From Pyrocephalus nanus (Eukaryota > Chordata > Aves > Passeriformes > Tyrannidae), in NCBI GenBank assembly GCA_038380795.1, contig CM076267.1, forward strand, positions 36,952,232 through 37,016,231: a stretch of DNA of 64,000 bases, in the 5' to 3' direction. Of this stretch, positions 11,501 to 23,080 are shown piece after piece; within the stretch, counting starts at the first letter, position 1; every line of letters begins with the position of its first letter. The notes beneath the pieces were generated by a model. The model made no database searches. It worked only from the letters and a program-made list of their open reading frames with translations, and was not told the origin of the DNA. A program made the position numbers and the translations under genes.

Positions 11501-12720
11501 CTGGCCTTGGTCCAGGGACACGGGTCCTGTGCCCTGGGCTGCGGTGCCAAGTTGTGGTCTCTGCTGCTCTGCAGGCCTCTCGGGAAGCACTGCTGGCTGT
11601 GTCCATATTCCTGAAGAGGAGGGATCTTGAGCCCCTGGTGACCAGAGAGGAGCCACGGAGGTTCGCCGAGTGCCTGGTAAGGACGGCCCTAAAGCCCCAG
11701 TCCGCGATGCCCCGAGTGTGGGGCTGGCACTGTGCCCCTGCCCACTGCTGCAGCCCCTGTGGGACAGCAGCCTGCGCCCCAGCCGCTGCTGCCTTCCCTG
11801 GGGCGTGCGGGCTCCTCTGCAGCTCCTGTGCCCCCGAGCCAGGGTGCCGCTGGAGCCCTGGCCCAGCTGGGCTGTGGGGCAGGGCGGCCAGTGCTGGGCG
11901 CAGGCAGCGCCCGGCCAAGGGGCAGAGCCCCAGCCAACCATTCCCTCTGTGCCTGCCGCTCTCTGCAGCTGAAAAAGGACCGGAGCCGAGTGGCCAAGTA
12001 CGTGCACCAGGCCCTGCCGTACCTGTGGAGCCCACAGCAGCCCCTGCGAGAGGCAGCCGTCACCTTCATGGGTGAGCCACGAGGTCCCTGCCCGCCCCGC
12101 TGCAGCTCGGCCTCAGCCCCGGCTGCTGCAGCGGCAGCAGATGCGGCCAGGGCTGTGCTGGGGAGCCCCGAGTGCCCTGGCGGTGCTGCCGCCCTGTGCC
12201 AGCCCAGCCCTGGGGCGTCCCCAGGCGGGAAGGGCCCGGGCTCAGCCCTGCCAGGGCAGGAGGGCGTGTGGCCGGGCTGGCAGTGCCACTGGGGGGGAGC
12301 TGGGACAGCGCTGGGGCCCTGACAGCATCTGTGTTCCCAGGCATCGCCGCCAAGTACCTGAGGGGACGGTACCAGGAGCTGCAGCTCATCATTGACGGTG
12401 AGTGAGGGCAGAGGGGGCTGGTGAGGGGAGCTCAGACCCTGAGCAGGGAGCTGCAGTCCTGCCCTGGCTGCAGAGGCTGGGTGGGATGGCCGTGGCAGGA
12501 GGGGCTCCTCGGGTCCCCACTAATGCGAGCTCTGACCTTGGCTCTGTTCCTCTCTGTTCCAGCCCTTCAAGCCACGAGAGAGGACAGGAGCCCTGCTGTT
12601 TCAAAGCTGGCACTAGACACCATCAGCCTTGTGACAGCTGTGCAGAGAGCTCCCTACCCCAGGTTCCAGCAGCTCCAAGACCAGCTGTGCAGGGCCTGGA
12701 ATACGCACCCTTCCCTGTGA
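5516..12720 (+). CDS. Maestro HEAT-like repeat (MROH) family protein, array gene 1 (21 exons, 1010 aa)
   Basis: Predicted exons: 5516-5636, 5882-5946, 6150-6374, 6660-6795, 6992-7215, 7501-7642, 7888-7952, 8068-8280, 8566-8754, 8920-9068, 9242-9377, 9595-9782, 9871-10008, 10285-10399, 10530-10667, 10917-11129, 11262-11417, 11575-11676, 11969-12071, 12341-12397, 12563-12720. All introns are GT-AG, the phases match, and one frame runs to TGA. Residues 1-460 are charged cassette repeats: a basic start (MAERRFSLARLLRR), acidic PAEQPEEVEQ strings, DRxxxQxRAR-type exons and basic KK/RRKAK motifs. Residues 461-1010 are Leu-rich paired helices of HEAT type, with the family's C-terminal LREAAVTFMGIAAKYLR region. 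MROH proteins are helical scaffold-like proteins whose molecular function is mostly unknown. The start is the first ATG in the third leader repeat. Cassettes: one three-exon, one two-exon, one three-exon, one fused. The family call is firm; the member and its role are not assigned. Confidence 0.85.
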
Positions 12721-13084
12721 GGCTGTGCGTGCCTGTGCTGCTGGAGCTGTGTGGAGGCTTGATCCAGGCAGCTGTGTCTGTTGGGGCCACCTGAGTCAGT
12801 CCTTTGGGCTCTGCTGCAAAGATGGCCCAGTTCACAAGCTCAGATTTCCTGCTCGAAGATCTGACTTTGAGCTTGCTGGAGCCCATTCCCTGTGGAGGAT
12901 CCTGACCAGCACGACCACAAAGAGGGTTACTGAAGCAGTGTGAAAGAACGGAAAAGATCATATGAGAAGATAGGAGGTGGTGACCACAGTCCCTGGACCC
13001 AGATGGGGTGATCTTCGAGTGACCCAGAGCAAGAAGACAACTGAAGAAAGGAAGAAGGTTGTTGTTTGCGAGGATGACCATCTA

Positions 13085-13090
13085 AATAAA
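13085..13090 (+). promoter_or_regulatory. Candidate poly(A) signal of MROH gene 1
   Basis: AATAAA lies 365 bp after the stop codon, in a 3' flank shared by genes 1-4. It is the first canonical hexamer after the TGA. A second hexamer lies in the LTR-like element at 13505-13510, so transcripts may end at either. Confidence 0.5.
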
Positions 13091-13339
13091 ACTGGGCATT
13101 CTATGATGATGGCCTAAATTCAGCTTTTATTCTCTTCATCCAGTATATTACATCTTGTTCTCACACAGACTGCACTCACACTCTCCTGTAGAATCTTTCA
13201 TACTAAACCTATTCTTAGCTCTCTTATCTAGAATTTACCACTAGCCTTCACATATGATTGGATGTTCACCTCTTCTTTACATTCTTTTCCATGCTGCTAG
13301 GCTGCATGGCCTTGCTGCATCCTCCGACAGAAGAGCACG

Positions 13340-13550
13340 TGTTGAAAGCTGATGGGTGTAAAGATGGACGTGAGTTGTTAATAGGCAGAAATATGCACAC
13401 TGTAATGCGAGAGGCCAAGTACAGCTTGTAGATAGGTTGAAGACGCTTTGCTCACAGATCAGAAATGAAACTAGTTCCTCTATAAACAGAGGCTTGAAAC
13501 AAATAATAAATGATTCTCTTGCTGACCAGCAACAGAAAGCTCTTGCTGTC
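13340..13550 (+). mobile_element. LTR-like element downstream of gene 1
   Basis: Runs from TGTTGAAAG to CTTGCTGTC and contains TATAAA at 13481-13486 and AATAAA at 13505-13510, the compact promoter/poly(A) spacing typical of an LTR. The copy after gene 5 is bounded by different flanking sequence at both ends, which suggests a discrete element. No inverted TG...CA termini or target-site duplication could be confirmed. Confidence 0.4.
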
Positions 13551-13600
13551 CCGGTAGCGCCCAGAGTGGCGCAGCAGCTGCGCTTGAGAGATGGAGGATA

Positions 13601-13732
13601 AGGTGCACTTTGTAGGGTGTGCACCCTGTGCTCTCCCCACCAGTGCTTAATAAAGGTATTTTGGTTTACACTCCATCTGTGAGTTGATTCCTTTGAATCA
13701 GTACCCTTGGGAGTTGGGGGGGATGTGTGTGG
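13601..13732 (+). repeat. Single (solo) ~130-bp LTR-derived repeat between genes 1 and 2
   Basis: This interval has only one copy of the repeat that flanks env elsewhere, and no env. It is a mosaic. Its upstream side and its GAGTTGGGGGGG stretch match the 5'-type copies, while its GCTTAATAAAGG poly(A) region and downstream side match the 3'-type copies. This is the expected product of recombination between the two flanking repeats. Confidence 0.55.
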
Positions 13733-13882
13733 GGGTCTTGGGACTCCTGTGTCCCCTGTGGGGTCGGGGGGATGTGTGGGGAGATGTGTAGAAGGTGAGC
13801 AGCCTGGCTGAAATTGGATCCAGTTTGAAGCAGCCTCTGTGTTTTTGCACAGCTTTGGTTGTGGAGGGCAGAAAGAATATCT

Positions 13883-14092
13883 ATGACTTTTCTTTCCCTA
13901 TTACTGGTACTGGTTGTCATCCAGGGCAGAAGAGGGGAGAGCTGTACTTTACTGGCCACTGAGCTATCTGGAGCAGAGGGAGGATTAGTGCTTTTCGTAA
14001 TATCCTTATTTGCTTGGGTTGTTTTTGCAACTCTGAGTGAACTTCCATTCCTTCAGAGCCTTTATACCTTAATAGAATTATTAGGTTATTAG
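13883..14092 (+). CDS. Small hydrophobic open frame in the spacer before gene 2 (hypothetical)
   Basis: A 69-codon frame that starts with a signal-peptide-like stretch (MTFLSLLLVLVV), continues through a short polar part with one Cys, and has a second hydrophobic segment (LVLFVISLFAWVVF). The homologous frames before genes 1, 3, 4 and 5 carry a TGA within the second hydrophobic segment, so only this copy is open. No family was recognised. It may be chance or a remnant of a retroviral or host exon. Confidence 0.2.
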   Translation: MTFLSLLLVLVVIQGRRGESCTLLATELSGAEGGLVLFVISLFAWVVFATLSELPFLQSLYTLIELLGY

Positions 14093-14398
14093 CCCTTCAC
14101 AGAAAAGTGTTTAAAAACCAAACAATGCCAAATTGTTATATCTCTTCACATTGTTTAGTGTTTATTTTTGCAGTTGACTCTCCGTGGACCCAGTTGAGAC
14201 AAAGGAGTTGCTGGTTTGGGATCAGAAGCAAACTTCCAAATATTTTACGTTCTCAGGTCATGTCAATTAACCTGGGAAGTTTGCAACCTGCTTTTAAACT
14301 ACTGGTATTGAGCAATGAAAAGTAATGTGCATTGCTGATTTCTTGAATTCATAACTATTAAATGGCAGAGGAGGGGAGGCCCCAGGGCAGGTGGCAGG

Positions 14399-14478
14399 GT
14401 GTCACAGGGCCCTTTGTGACACGGTGGGCATCGCCGATGGGATGGAACAGGGCCCTTTGTGACACGGGATGATATAAG
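14399..14478 (+). promoter_or_regulatory. Predicted core promoter of MROH gene 2
   Basis: Same arrangement as gene 1: inverted repeat at 14399-14422, half copy at 14446-14465, TATAAG at 14473-14478. The distance from the TATA-like box to the ATG (14792) is nearly unchanged. Confidence 0.55.
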
Positions 14479-14791
14479 TACTGGTGTTGATGTGGCAACG
14501 CCTCAGTGCTCCTCGGAGCGTGCGACGGGACAGACGGGACAGAGCGGTGCTGTGCGGAGCCCCCGCGTAGCCAACTCTTTCCTTGCTGACCGGAGCGTTT
14601 TTGGAGGTTTTTCTGAAGAGCGAGTGTCCTCGAGGCCAGACCGTGGGATTTGGTGACCCCGAGCTCTTGTGAGGTGTCCCCATTCCCTGCGGCAGGTGCC
14701 CTCGAGGCCGTGCTCTGGGGCTTCGTGCCCCGGAGCTTTTTGCTGGCGTCTCCATTCCCTGCAGCAGGTGCCCTCGAGGCCCGACTGTAGG

Positions 14792-17700
14792 ATGGCCGAG
14801 AGACGCTTCAGCCTGGCCAGGCTGCTCAGGAGGAAGCAAAAGAAGGAAGGCCCTGGGCCTGCCCCAGCAGAGCAGCCTGAAGAGGTGGAGCAGCCCCAGC
14901 CCCTGCAGGAAGGTGAGTGGCAGAGCTGGGCCACAGGGCTGGTGGCTGCAGCCAGATGGGCCTCTTCCCATGCCATTCCATCTGCTGTGGACATGGCCAG
15001 GGATAGGGAAGGGGAAGAGGGCCCGTGGCTGATCCCCCGGCAGCTCCATGCACTGGGCATCCCGGGGCTGGCCCTGCCTGTGGAGCACAGGGCCGGGCTG
15101 TGTTCTCCGGGCTGTCCCGCAGCCCCTCAGCTCTGACCGCGCTCGCTCTTTGCCAGATCCAGGCCGGGACCGGACACAACAGCAGGGCCGTGCCCGTGGC
15201 CGCTTCCGCAGGGCAGCACAGGTACCTGCAGTGTGTCACAGGGCCCTTTGTGACACAGTGGGTGTCACCAATGGGATGGACTGGGGCAGGGTGTCACAGG
15301 GCTCTTTGTGACATGTGATGCCATCGCCTCCTGGGCTGGGCCTGCTGTCCCTGCTCAGCCTGGCACTGCTGTCGGAGCTCTCCATGACACATCCCTCTCT
15401 ACCCTGCCCTTTGTTCTCCTGCAGGCCTTTCTGACATCCTGGAGGCGCAGAGGGGCCAGGATCACACCAGCTGTGGTCGTGGCACAGCCGCACCCCACGC
15501 CAAGTGAGCTCAGGCCAGTGCCTGAGTTCATCACGGAGACTGAGGGTGCAACGGCTGAGGACGTGGCAGACACTGACAGCACACCCGTTCAGTGCCTGCC
15601 TGATGCTGCCAGTGTGGATGTTCCTGAGAGGAGAGTCATCTCTATTGAAGTGAGCAGCCTGTGGGCAGGCACTGTGTGGGCCCTCAAGCTGGGTCTGTTG
15701 GGCCCCCTCAGCCTTTGAGGCCAGCACAGTGTGGTGGGAAGGGAAACACTTCATGAGGGACAGTGGGCAAGTTGCTCCCTCTGGCAGCTCTCCAAATGCC
15801 TCTGCCCCCTCCAGGCCAGACTGTGGGAATTGATGTCCCAGAGCATTCCCAAGTCTCCTCTGTTTCAGGTGCCTTCGAGGCACATCTGCAGGACTTGGTG
15901 ACCCAGAGCTTTTTGATGCCATGTCTCCTGCAGGTGATGCCCTACAGAGAAGGGAGATCTCCCAGGGTGCCCGACTTGGCCTTGGTGAAGAAGGCGGGGG
16001 AAGAAAGCCCTGGGGCTGCCCCAGCAGAGCAGCCTGAAGAGGTGGAGCAGTCCCAGCCCCTGCAGGAAGGTGAGTGGCAGAGCTGGGCCACAGGGCTGGT
16101 GGCTGCAGCCAGATGGGCCTCTTCCCATCCCATCCTCTGTGGACATGGCCAGGGATAGGGAAGGGGGAAGAGCGCCCGTGGCTGATCCCCCGGCAGCTCC
16201 ATGCACTGGGCATCCCAGGGCTGGCCCTGCCTGTGGAGCGCAGGGCTGGGCTGTGTTCTCCGGGCTGTCCCGCAGCCCCTCAGCTCTGACCGCGCTCACT
16301 CTTTGCCAGATCCAGGCCGGGACCGGACAGAAGAGCAGGACCGTGCCCGTGGCCAGTCCCGCAGAGATGATCAGGTACCTGCAGCCATCCCCCCAGTGGG
16401 CTGGGCCTGCTGTCCCTGCTCAGCCTGGCACCGCTGTCAGGGATCCCCATGACACATCTCTCTCTTCCCTGCCCTTTGTTCTCCAGCAGAGAGTAAAGAA
16501 ATCCGTTCCTTCTGGGCGTAGAAAGGCCAAGACCTCATCACCCAAGGTCATGGCACAGCCAGATCCCAGTGTGACCGAGGAGAAGGCCAAGGCTGAGACC
16601 CCACGGACTGAAGGCATTGCAGACACTGACACCACACCCGTTCAGTGTCTGGCCGATGCTCCCAGCCTGGCCTTTCTTGAGGAGGGAGTTGTCTCTGTGG
16701 AAGTAAGTAGCCTGTGGGTACGGATTTTGTGGGCCCTGAAGCTGGGTTGGGTGGGCGCCCTCAGCCTTTGAGGCCAGCACAGTGTGGTGGGAAGGGAAAG
16801 AGTTCTCAGGAGAAATTGGTCATGTTGCTCTGTCTGGTAGCTCTCCAACTGGCCCATGCCCACTCCAGGCCGGACTGTGGGACTTGATGTCCAAGAGCAT
16901 TCCCAAGTCTCCTCAGCTTCAGGTGCCTTCGAGGCACATCTGCAGGACTTGGTGACCCAGAGCTTTTTGATGCCATGTCTCCTGCAGGTGATGCCCCACA
17001 GAGACACGGAAGGGAGATCTCCCAGGGTGTCCAAGCTGGCCTTGGTGAAGAAGGGGGAGGAAGAAAGCCCTGGGGCTGCCCCAGCAGAGCAGCCTGAAGA
17101 GGTGGAGCAGTCCCAGCCCCTGCAGGAAGGTGAGTGGCAGAGCTGGGCCACAGGGCTGGTGGCTGCAGCCAGATGGGCCTCTTCCCATTCCATCTCCTGT
17201 CAACATGGCCAGGGATAGGGAGGGGGAAGAGGGCCCGTGGCTGATGCCCTGGCAGCTCCATGCACTGGGCATCCCGGGGCTGGCCCTGCCTGTGGAGCGC
17301 AGGGCTGGGCTGTGTTCTCCGGGCTGTCCCGCAGCCCCTCAGCTCTGACCGCGCTCGCTCTTTGCCAGATCCAGGCCGGGACCGGACAGAAGAGCAGGAC
17401 CGTGCCCGTGGCCACTCCCGCAGAGATGATCAGGTACCTGCAGCCATCCCCCCAGTGGGCTGGGCCTGCTGTCCCTGCTCAGCCTGGCACCGCTGTCAGA
17501 GATCCCCATGACACATCTCTCTCTTCCCTGCCCTTTGTTCTCCTGCAGAGGGTGAGGAAATCCATTCCTGCTGGGCGTAGAAAGGCCAAGACCTCATCAC
17601 CCAAGGTCACGACACAGCCTGATCCCAGTGTGACCGAGGTGAAGGCCAAGGCTGAAGCCCCATGGATTAAGGCCATCACAGACACTGACACCACATGCAT

Positions 17701-20700
17701 TCAGTGCCTGGTGGAAGCTCTCGGTCTGCTCACTCTTGAGGAGGGAGTTGTCTCTGTGGAAGTAAGCAGCCTGTGGGTAGGGACTGTGTGGGCCCTCAAG
17801 CTGGGTCTGCTGTGCCTCCTCAGCCTTTGAGGCCAGCACAGTGTGGTGGGAAGGGGAACATTTCTCAAGGAAAATTGGGCAAGTTGCTCCGTCTGGCAGC
17901 TCTCCAAATGCCCCTGCCCCCTCCAGGCCAGACTGTGGGAATTGATGACCCTGAGCATTCCCAAGGCTCCTCTGTTTCAGGTGCCTTCGAGGCACATCTG
18001 CAGGATTTGGTGACCCAGAGCTTTTTGATGCCATGTCTCCTGCAGGTAACCAGGATGCCCCACAGAGACACGGAATGGAGACCTCCCAGGGTGTGGAAAT
18101 CCATTCCTGTTGGGCGTAGGAAGGCTGACACCCCAGGGACTGAGGGCACCAAACACACTGGCACCACAGCTGTTCAGTGCCTGCTCGATGCTCCCAGCCT
18201 GGACTTTTCCAGCGATGGAGTTGTCCCTTCTCAAGTAAGTAGCCTGTGGGTAGGGATTGTGTGGGTCCTCAAACTGGTTCAATTGGGCCCCCTCAGCCTT
18301 TGAGGCCAGCACAGTGTGGTGGGAAGGGAAGCACTTCCCGGGGGAAGCTGGGGAATCGCTCCCTCTGGCAGCTCTCCATCTCTCCCGTGTCCTCTCCAGG
18401 TGCCAGCTGCAGTGAGGCACATCCACCGTAGGCTGACCTCCAGTGTGTCTGATGGGCATGTGCTGGATAACACCCTTCTAGCACTGACCAAGGCACAGCC
18501 CGAGGATGTGGTGATCTCCCTGCTGCGCTGTGCCCCCTCATGTGACAGGTACGGCCCCACCTGCCTGCAGGGCTCAGGGCTCACCAGCCGTCAGAGCCCA
18601 TCAGCCCCCTGCCCCTGGGAGCACCGTGGCTCTGGCACCCGGCCCTGCAGCTGCCCAGGTCATGGTGCTGTGGTCGAGCCCCCCCGATGCAGAGCTGTGA
18701 CTCCCCAGAGCTGCTGCCAGCATGTGGAGGACCATCGCCTCGTCGGCAACGGCGCTGGAGAAGGTGCTGCCCCCGCTGCTGTGTGTGATGGAGGACTGGC
18801 CGTGGCACAGCCCATCCACCTGCCATGGGGACAACACACATGTCTTTGCCCTGGCTGTGAGTTTCTGCAACCTTCCCATCCTCCCCCAGCATGGCATCTC
18901 CCTGCCCATCTCCCTGCAGCCACTGGGCTGGAAATGGGATTTAGGAGCAGGTCCAGGGGCACCAGGCCAGGCTCTCTCCCTCAGTGTCCCCTGGCTTCTC
19001 CCTCCCACGCTCGGGCCCTGCCACATGGATGTCTTGGCACTGAGCTCTGTGTCCGGGTGGTTTGTCCTTTGCAGGCCACTCTGGCACTGTGGGTGATTGT
19101 CCAGAAGCCCCAGTGCCCAGGGACACTGATGGACTATTCCCCCCGTCTCCTCGTGGCTCTGCTCTTCCAAGTTTTCGTCAGCACAGAGCAGATGTCGGAG
19201 GAGGTTGACACCTTCTGGAGGGGATGCCAGGAGCAGCACGACCTTCCCACCAGCCCCAACAGGTGCTCCATCCCAGTCCTCCTGTGCCTTCCATGCCCTT
19301 GGGGCTGGCTCAGGGCTCCCAGCATGACCTGGCCTTTGCTCTGCACACAGGTTTGCCGTGCTGACCTTGAAGGCCCTGCTCTGCTGTCTCCACTGTGAGG
19401 AAGTGGTGAATTCAGTGGAAGACAAGCGTGGCTGGGCGAAGCTCCTCGACGCTCGCAGCCGCCGCAGCGCAGTGGCTCTGCTGGCCAGGTGAGACCCCCT
19501 TGTCCCCGCTGCCCCTGTCATTTCTGCCTGTGCACGGGGCACCCCCACAGTGCCCGTGGTCATGGGCCAGAGGGCCTTGTCAGCCAGGGATGGCTGAGCA
19601 GAGTGGAAAAGGCTGGGAGAGGCGGGGGCACAGCAGGAGCCGCCTGCCAGAGTGCCCTCGTCCCCTCCTGAGCTGGTGGGGAAAGACCAGGCCTCTGTGA
19701 GTCCATCCCAGCAGAGGTTTTCCCCAGCCGGCTCAGGTCGATGGTGCCTTTTTCCCCCTGCCAGGGAGATGCGCCGTGTCTCCAGCCCCTTGCCTTCCCG
19801 CATCACACTCCACCTGCTGGAGCTGCTGAGCAGGGACGAGCCGTGCTGGGACCTCCCTGCCATGGCATTCCTGGTGGAGGTGAGCCTGATGGCAGCGCTG
19901 CCTCGCCCAGCTGCCTCCACCTCTCTGCCCACCCTCTTGGAGGGCCCAGCCCTGTGAGGGTGCGGGCTCCTGCTGGTTGGGCACCCCATCACTGCTCGGT
20001 GCCTTTCAGGTCCTGGACTGCCTGGACACAGGAGGATGCGGTGACAGGGTGCTGGAGATCCTTTCCAGGAACCTGGGGAGCACAAACAAGAAGTGGCGTC
20101 AACTGGCACTCCGAGTCCTCACGGCACTCATCCAGGATCCCCTGATGGTGAGCAGGGGGCAGGGGCTGAAGCCGTGCAGGCAGCGTGGGGCTGGGCAACG
20201 CAGTCCCTTGGGCTGGGCTGGGCTTTGGGAGCTGTGGCAGCTGCTGCCAGCTCTGCTGCCTCCCTGTTCAGCTGCCCCAGTCCCTCGGGACTGGCCTTTG
20301 GCCTCCGGGGCCAAAGCACCTGGGGCTGCCCCGCCCGAGCGGGGTTGGCTCTGCAGCCGTTCATGGCTTCACAGCACAGCCTTGTGTTCCTCCCAGGACA
20401 AGAACATCTGGAGCCTGAACAAAAGCCTCGTGCAGCTACTGGGGGATGAAGACAGAGACGTGGTTCGGATGACCCTCTCTGTGCTGAACAACATGCTCTG
20501 GAGCAGTGCCTGGACACAGCTCCACAAGAGGGTCCACAGCAAAGACCCCCTGATATCCATCCCCATGGGCATGAGGTTGGCTAAGGCGCTCCGGCCACTG
20601 TTTGACCACGTAAGGCTCTGTTCCCCCTCCCCGGGCTCTGGGCACTGCTGGGCAACTTTGTGCCCTGTGGATTTTCAGGCCTGTGCCCAGTGGAGCCTGG

Positions 20701-22200
20701 AGAAGCTGGTGCTGAGGTCTTTTCCTCTTGCTTTCCACCAGGACGACCGCAGCGTGCGGGAGGCCTCCATGACCATCTTCATTCGTGTGGTGGGACTGAT
20801 AGGGAGAGCAGGAAGGAGGGCCCTGAAGCCACACGTGTGCCTGAGCCTGCTCCCACTCTACTTCCACCGGCATGATGAGAACGTGGCCGTGAGAAAGGTG
20901 AGGACTCGTGGGCTCTGGTGTCCCTGTGGGAGGGGGCTGGGCTGCCTCCTGCCCTGGCACCTCCTGGGCTCCACCTGCTCCTGGCCTTGGTCCAGGGACA
21001 CGGGTCCTGTGCCCTGGGCTGCGGTGCCAAGTTGTGGTCTCTGCTGCTCTGCAGGCCTCTCGGGAAGCACTGCTGGCTGTGTCCATATTCCTGAAGAGGA
21101 GGGATCTTGAGCCCCTGGTGACCAGAGAGGAGCCACGGAGGTTCGCCGAGTGCCTGGTAAGGACGGCCCTAAAGCCCCAGTCCGCGATGCCCCGAGTGTG
21201 GGGCTGGCACTGTGCCCCTGCCCACTGCTGCAGCCCCTGTGGGACAGCAGCCTGCGCCCCAGCCGCTGCTGCCTTCCCTGGGGCGTGCGGGCTCCTCTGC
21301 AGCTCCTGTGCCCCCGAGCCAGGGTGCCGCTGGAGCCCCGGCCCAGCTGGGCTGTGGGGCAGGGCGGCCAGTGCTGGGCGCAGGCAGCGCCCGGCCAAGG
21401 GGCAGAGCCCCAGCCAACCATTCCCTCTGTGCCTGCCGCTCTCTGCAGCTGAAAAAGGACCGGAGCCGAGTGGCCAAGTACGTGCACCAGGCCCTGCCGT
21501 ACCTGTGGAGCCCACAGCAGCCCCTGCGAGAGGCAGCCGTCACCTTCATGGGTGAGCCACGAGGTCCCTGCCCGCCCCGCTGCAGCTCGGCCTCAGCCCC
21601 GGCTGCTGCAGCGGCAGCAGATGCGGCCAGGGCTGTGCTGGGGAGCCCCGAGTGCCCTGGCGGTGCTGCCGCCCTGTGCCAGCCCAGCCCTGGGGCGTCC
21701 CCAGGCGGGAAGGGCCCGGGCTCAGCCCTGCCAGGGCAGGAGGGCGTGTGGCCGGGCTGGCAGTGCCACTGGGGGGGAGCTGGGACAGCGCTGGGGCCCT
21801 GACAGCATCTGTGTTCCCAGGCATCGCCGCCAAGTACCTGAGGGGACAGTACCAGGAGCTGCAGCTCATCATTGACGGTGAGTGAGGGCAGAGGGGGCTG
21901 GTGAGGGGAGCTCAGACCCTGAGCAGGGAGCTGCAGTCCTGCCCTGGCTGCAGAGGCTGGGTGGGATGGCCGTGGCAGGAGGGGCTCCTCGGGTCCCCAC
22001 TAATGCGAGCTCTGACCTTGGCTCTGTTCCTCTCTGTTCCAGCCCTTCAAGCCACGAGAGAGGACAGGAGCCCTGCTGTTTCAAAGCTGGCACTAGACAC
22101 CATCAGCCTTGTGACAGCTGTGCAGAGAGCTCCCTACCCCAGGTTCCAGCAGCTCCAAGACCAGCTCGGCAGGGCCTGGAATACGCACCCTTCCCTGTGA
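14792..22200 (+). CDS. MROH family protein, array gene 2 (22 exons, 1028 aa)
   Basis: Predicted exons: 14792-14912, 15157-15221, 15425-15649, 15934-16069, 16310-16374, 16490-16702, 16988-17129, 17369-17433, 17549-17761, 18046-18234, 18400-18548, 18721-18856, 19075-19262, 19351-19488, 19765-19879, 20010-20147, 20397-20609, 20742-20897, 21055-21156, 21449-21551, 21821-21877, 22043-22200. The frame is intact. It has three three-exon cassettes plus the fused cassette (residues 1-478), then the constant HEAT region (479-1028). The second cassette keeps its middle exon, encoding a DPGRDRTEEQ-type peptide; genes 1, 3 and 4 lack that exon at this position. The same layout is found in gene 5. It is the only gene not preceded by an env fragment. 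Its 3' flank is a shortened version (no stretch equivalent to 12800-12920 of gene 1), shared with gene 4. Confidence 0.85.
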
Positions 22201-22432
22201 GGCTGTGCGTGCCTGTGCTGCTGGAGGCTTGATCCAGGCAGCTGTGTCTGTTGGGGCCACCTGAGTCAGTTACCGAAGCAGTGGACTTTGAGAGAACGGA
22301 AAAGAACACAGCAGAAGATAGGAGGTGGTGACCACAGTCCCTGGACCCAGATGGGGTGATCTTCGCCTGACCCAGAGCAAGAAGACGACTGAAGAAAGGA
22401 AGAAGGTTGTTGTTTGCGAGGATGACCATCTA

Positions 22433-22438
22433 AATAAA
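22433..22438 (+). promoter_or_regulatory. Candidate poly(A) signal of MROH gene 2
   Basis: AATAAA lies 233 bp after the stop. It is closer than in gene 1 because this 3' flank lacks about 130 bp. Confidence 0.5.
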
Positions 22439-22687
22439 ACTGGGCATTCTATGATGATGGCCTAAATTCAGCTTTTATTCTCTTCATCCAGTATATTACA
22501 TCTTGTTCTCACACAGACTGCACTCACACTCTCCTGTAGAATCTTACATACTAAACCTATTCTTAGCTCTCTTATCTAGAATTTACCGCTAGCCTTCCCA
22601 TATGATTGGATGTTCACCTCTTCTTTACATTCTTTTCCATGCTGCTAGGCTGCATGGCCTTGCTGCATCCTCCGACAGAAGAGCACG

Positions 22688-22898
22688 TGTTGAAAGCTGA
22701 TGGGTGTAAAGATGGACGTGAGTTGTTAATAGGCAGAAATATGCACACTGTAATGCGAGAGGCCAAGTACAGCTTGTAGATAGGTTGAAGACGCTTTGCT
22801 CACAGATCAGAAATGAAACTAGTTCCTCTATAAACAGAGGCTTGAAACAAATAATAAATGATTCTCTTGCTGACCAGCAACAGAAAGCTCTTGCTGTC
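22688..22898 (+). mobile_element. LTR-like element downstream of gene 2
   Basis: Same 211-bp TATAAA/AATAAA element as at 13340-13550, lying just before the repeat that begins env copy 2. Confidence 0.4.
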
Positions 22899-22948
22899 CC
22901 GGTAGTGCCCAGAGTGGCGCAGCAGCTGCGCTTGAGAGATGGAGGATA

Positions 22949-23080
22949 AGGTGCACTTTGTAGGGTGTGCACCCTGTGCTCTCCCCACCAGTTCCTGATA
23001 AAGGTATTTTGGTTTACAGTCCATCTGTGAGTTGATTCCTTTGAATCAGTCCCCTTGGGAGTTGGGGGGGATGTGTGTGG
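22949..23080 (+). repeat. ~130-bp LTR-derived direct repeat, 5' copy, before env copy 2
   Basis: Matches the 3' repeat at 25293-25425 but has the 5'-type variants: TTCCTGATAAAGG in place of TGCTTAATAAAGG, so it lacks the AATAAA hexamer, and GAGTTGGGGGGG. It runs straight into the env segment at 23081. Confidence 0.55.

Noticed and set aside
10956..12035. 359-codon minus-strand frame repeated in all five genes
   Set aside because: Antisense to exons 16-19 and their introns. Its conservation is explained by the coding strand.
13560..13590. GCGCAGCAGCTGCGC palindrome after the LTR-like element as a primer-binding site
   Set aside because: It starts some distance after the element end and does not match a tRNA 3' end that I can recognise. 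A simple hairpin is as likely.
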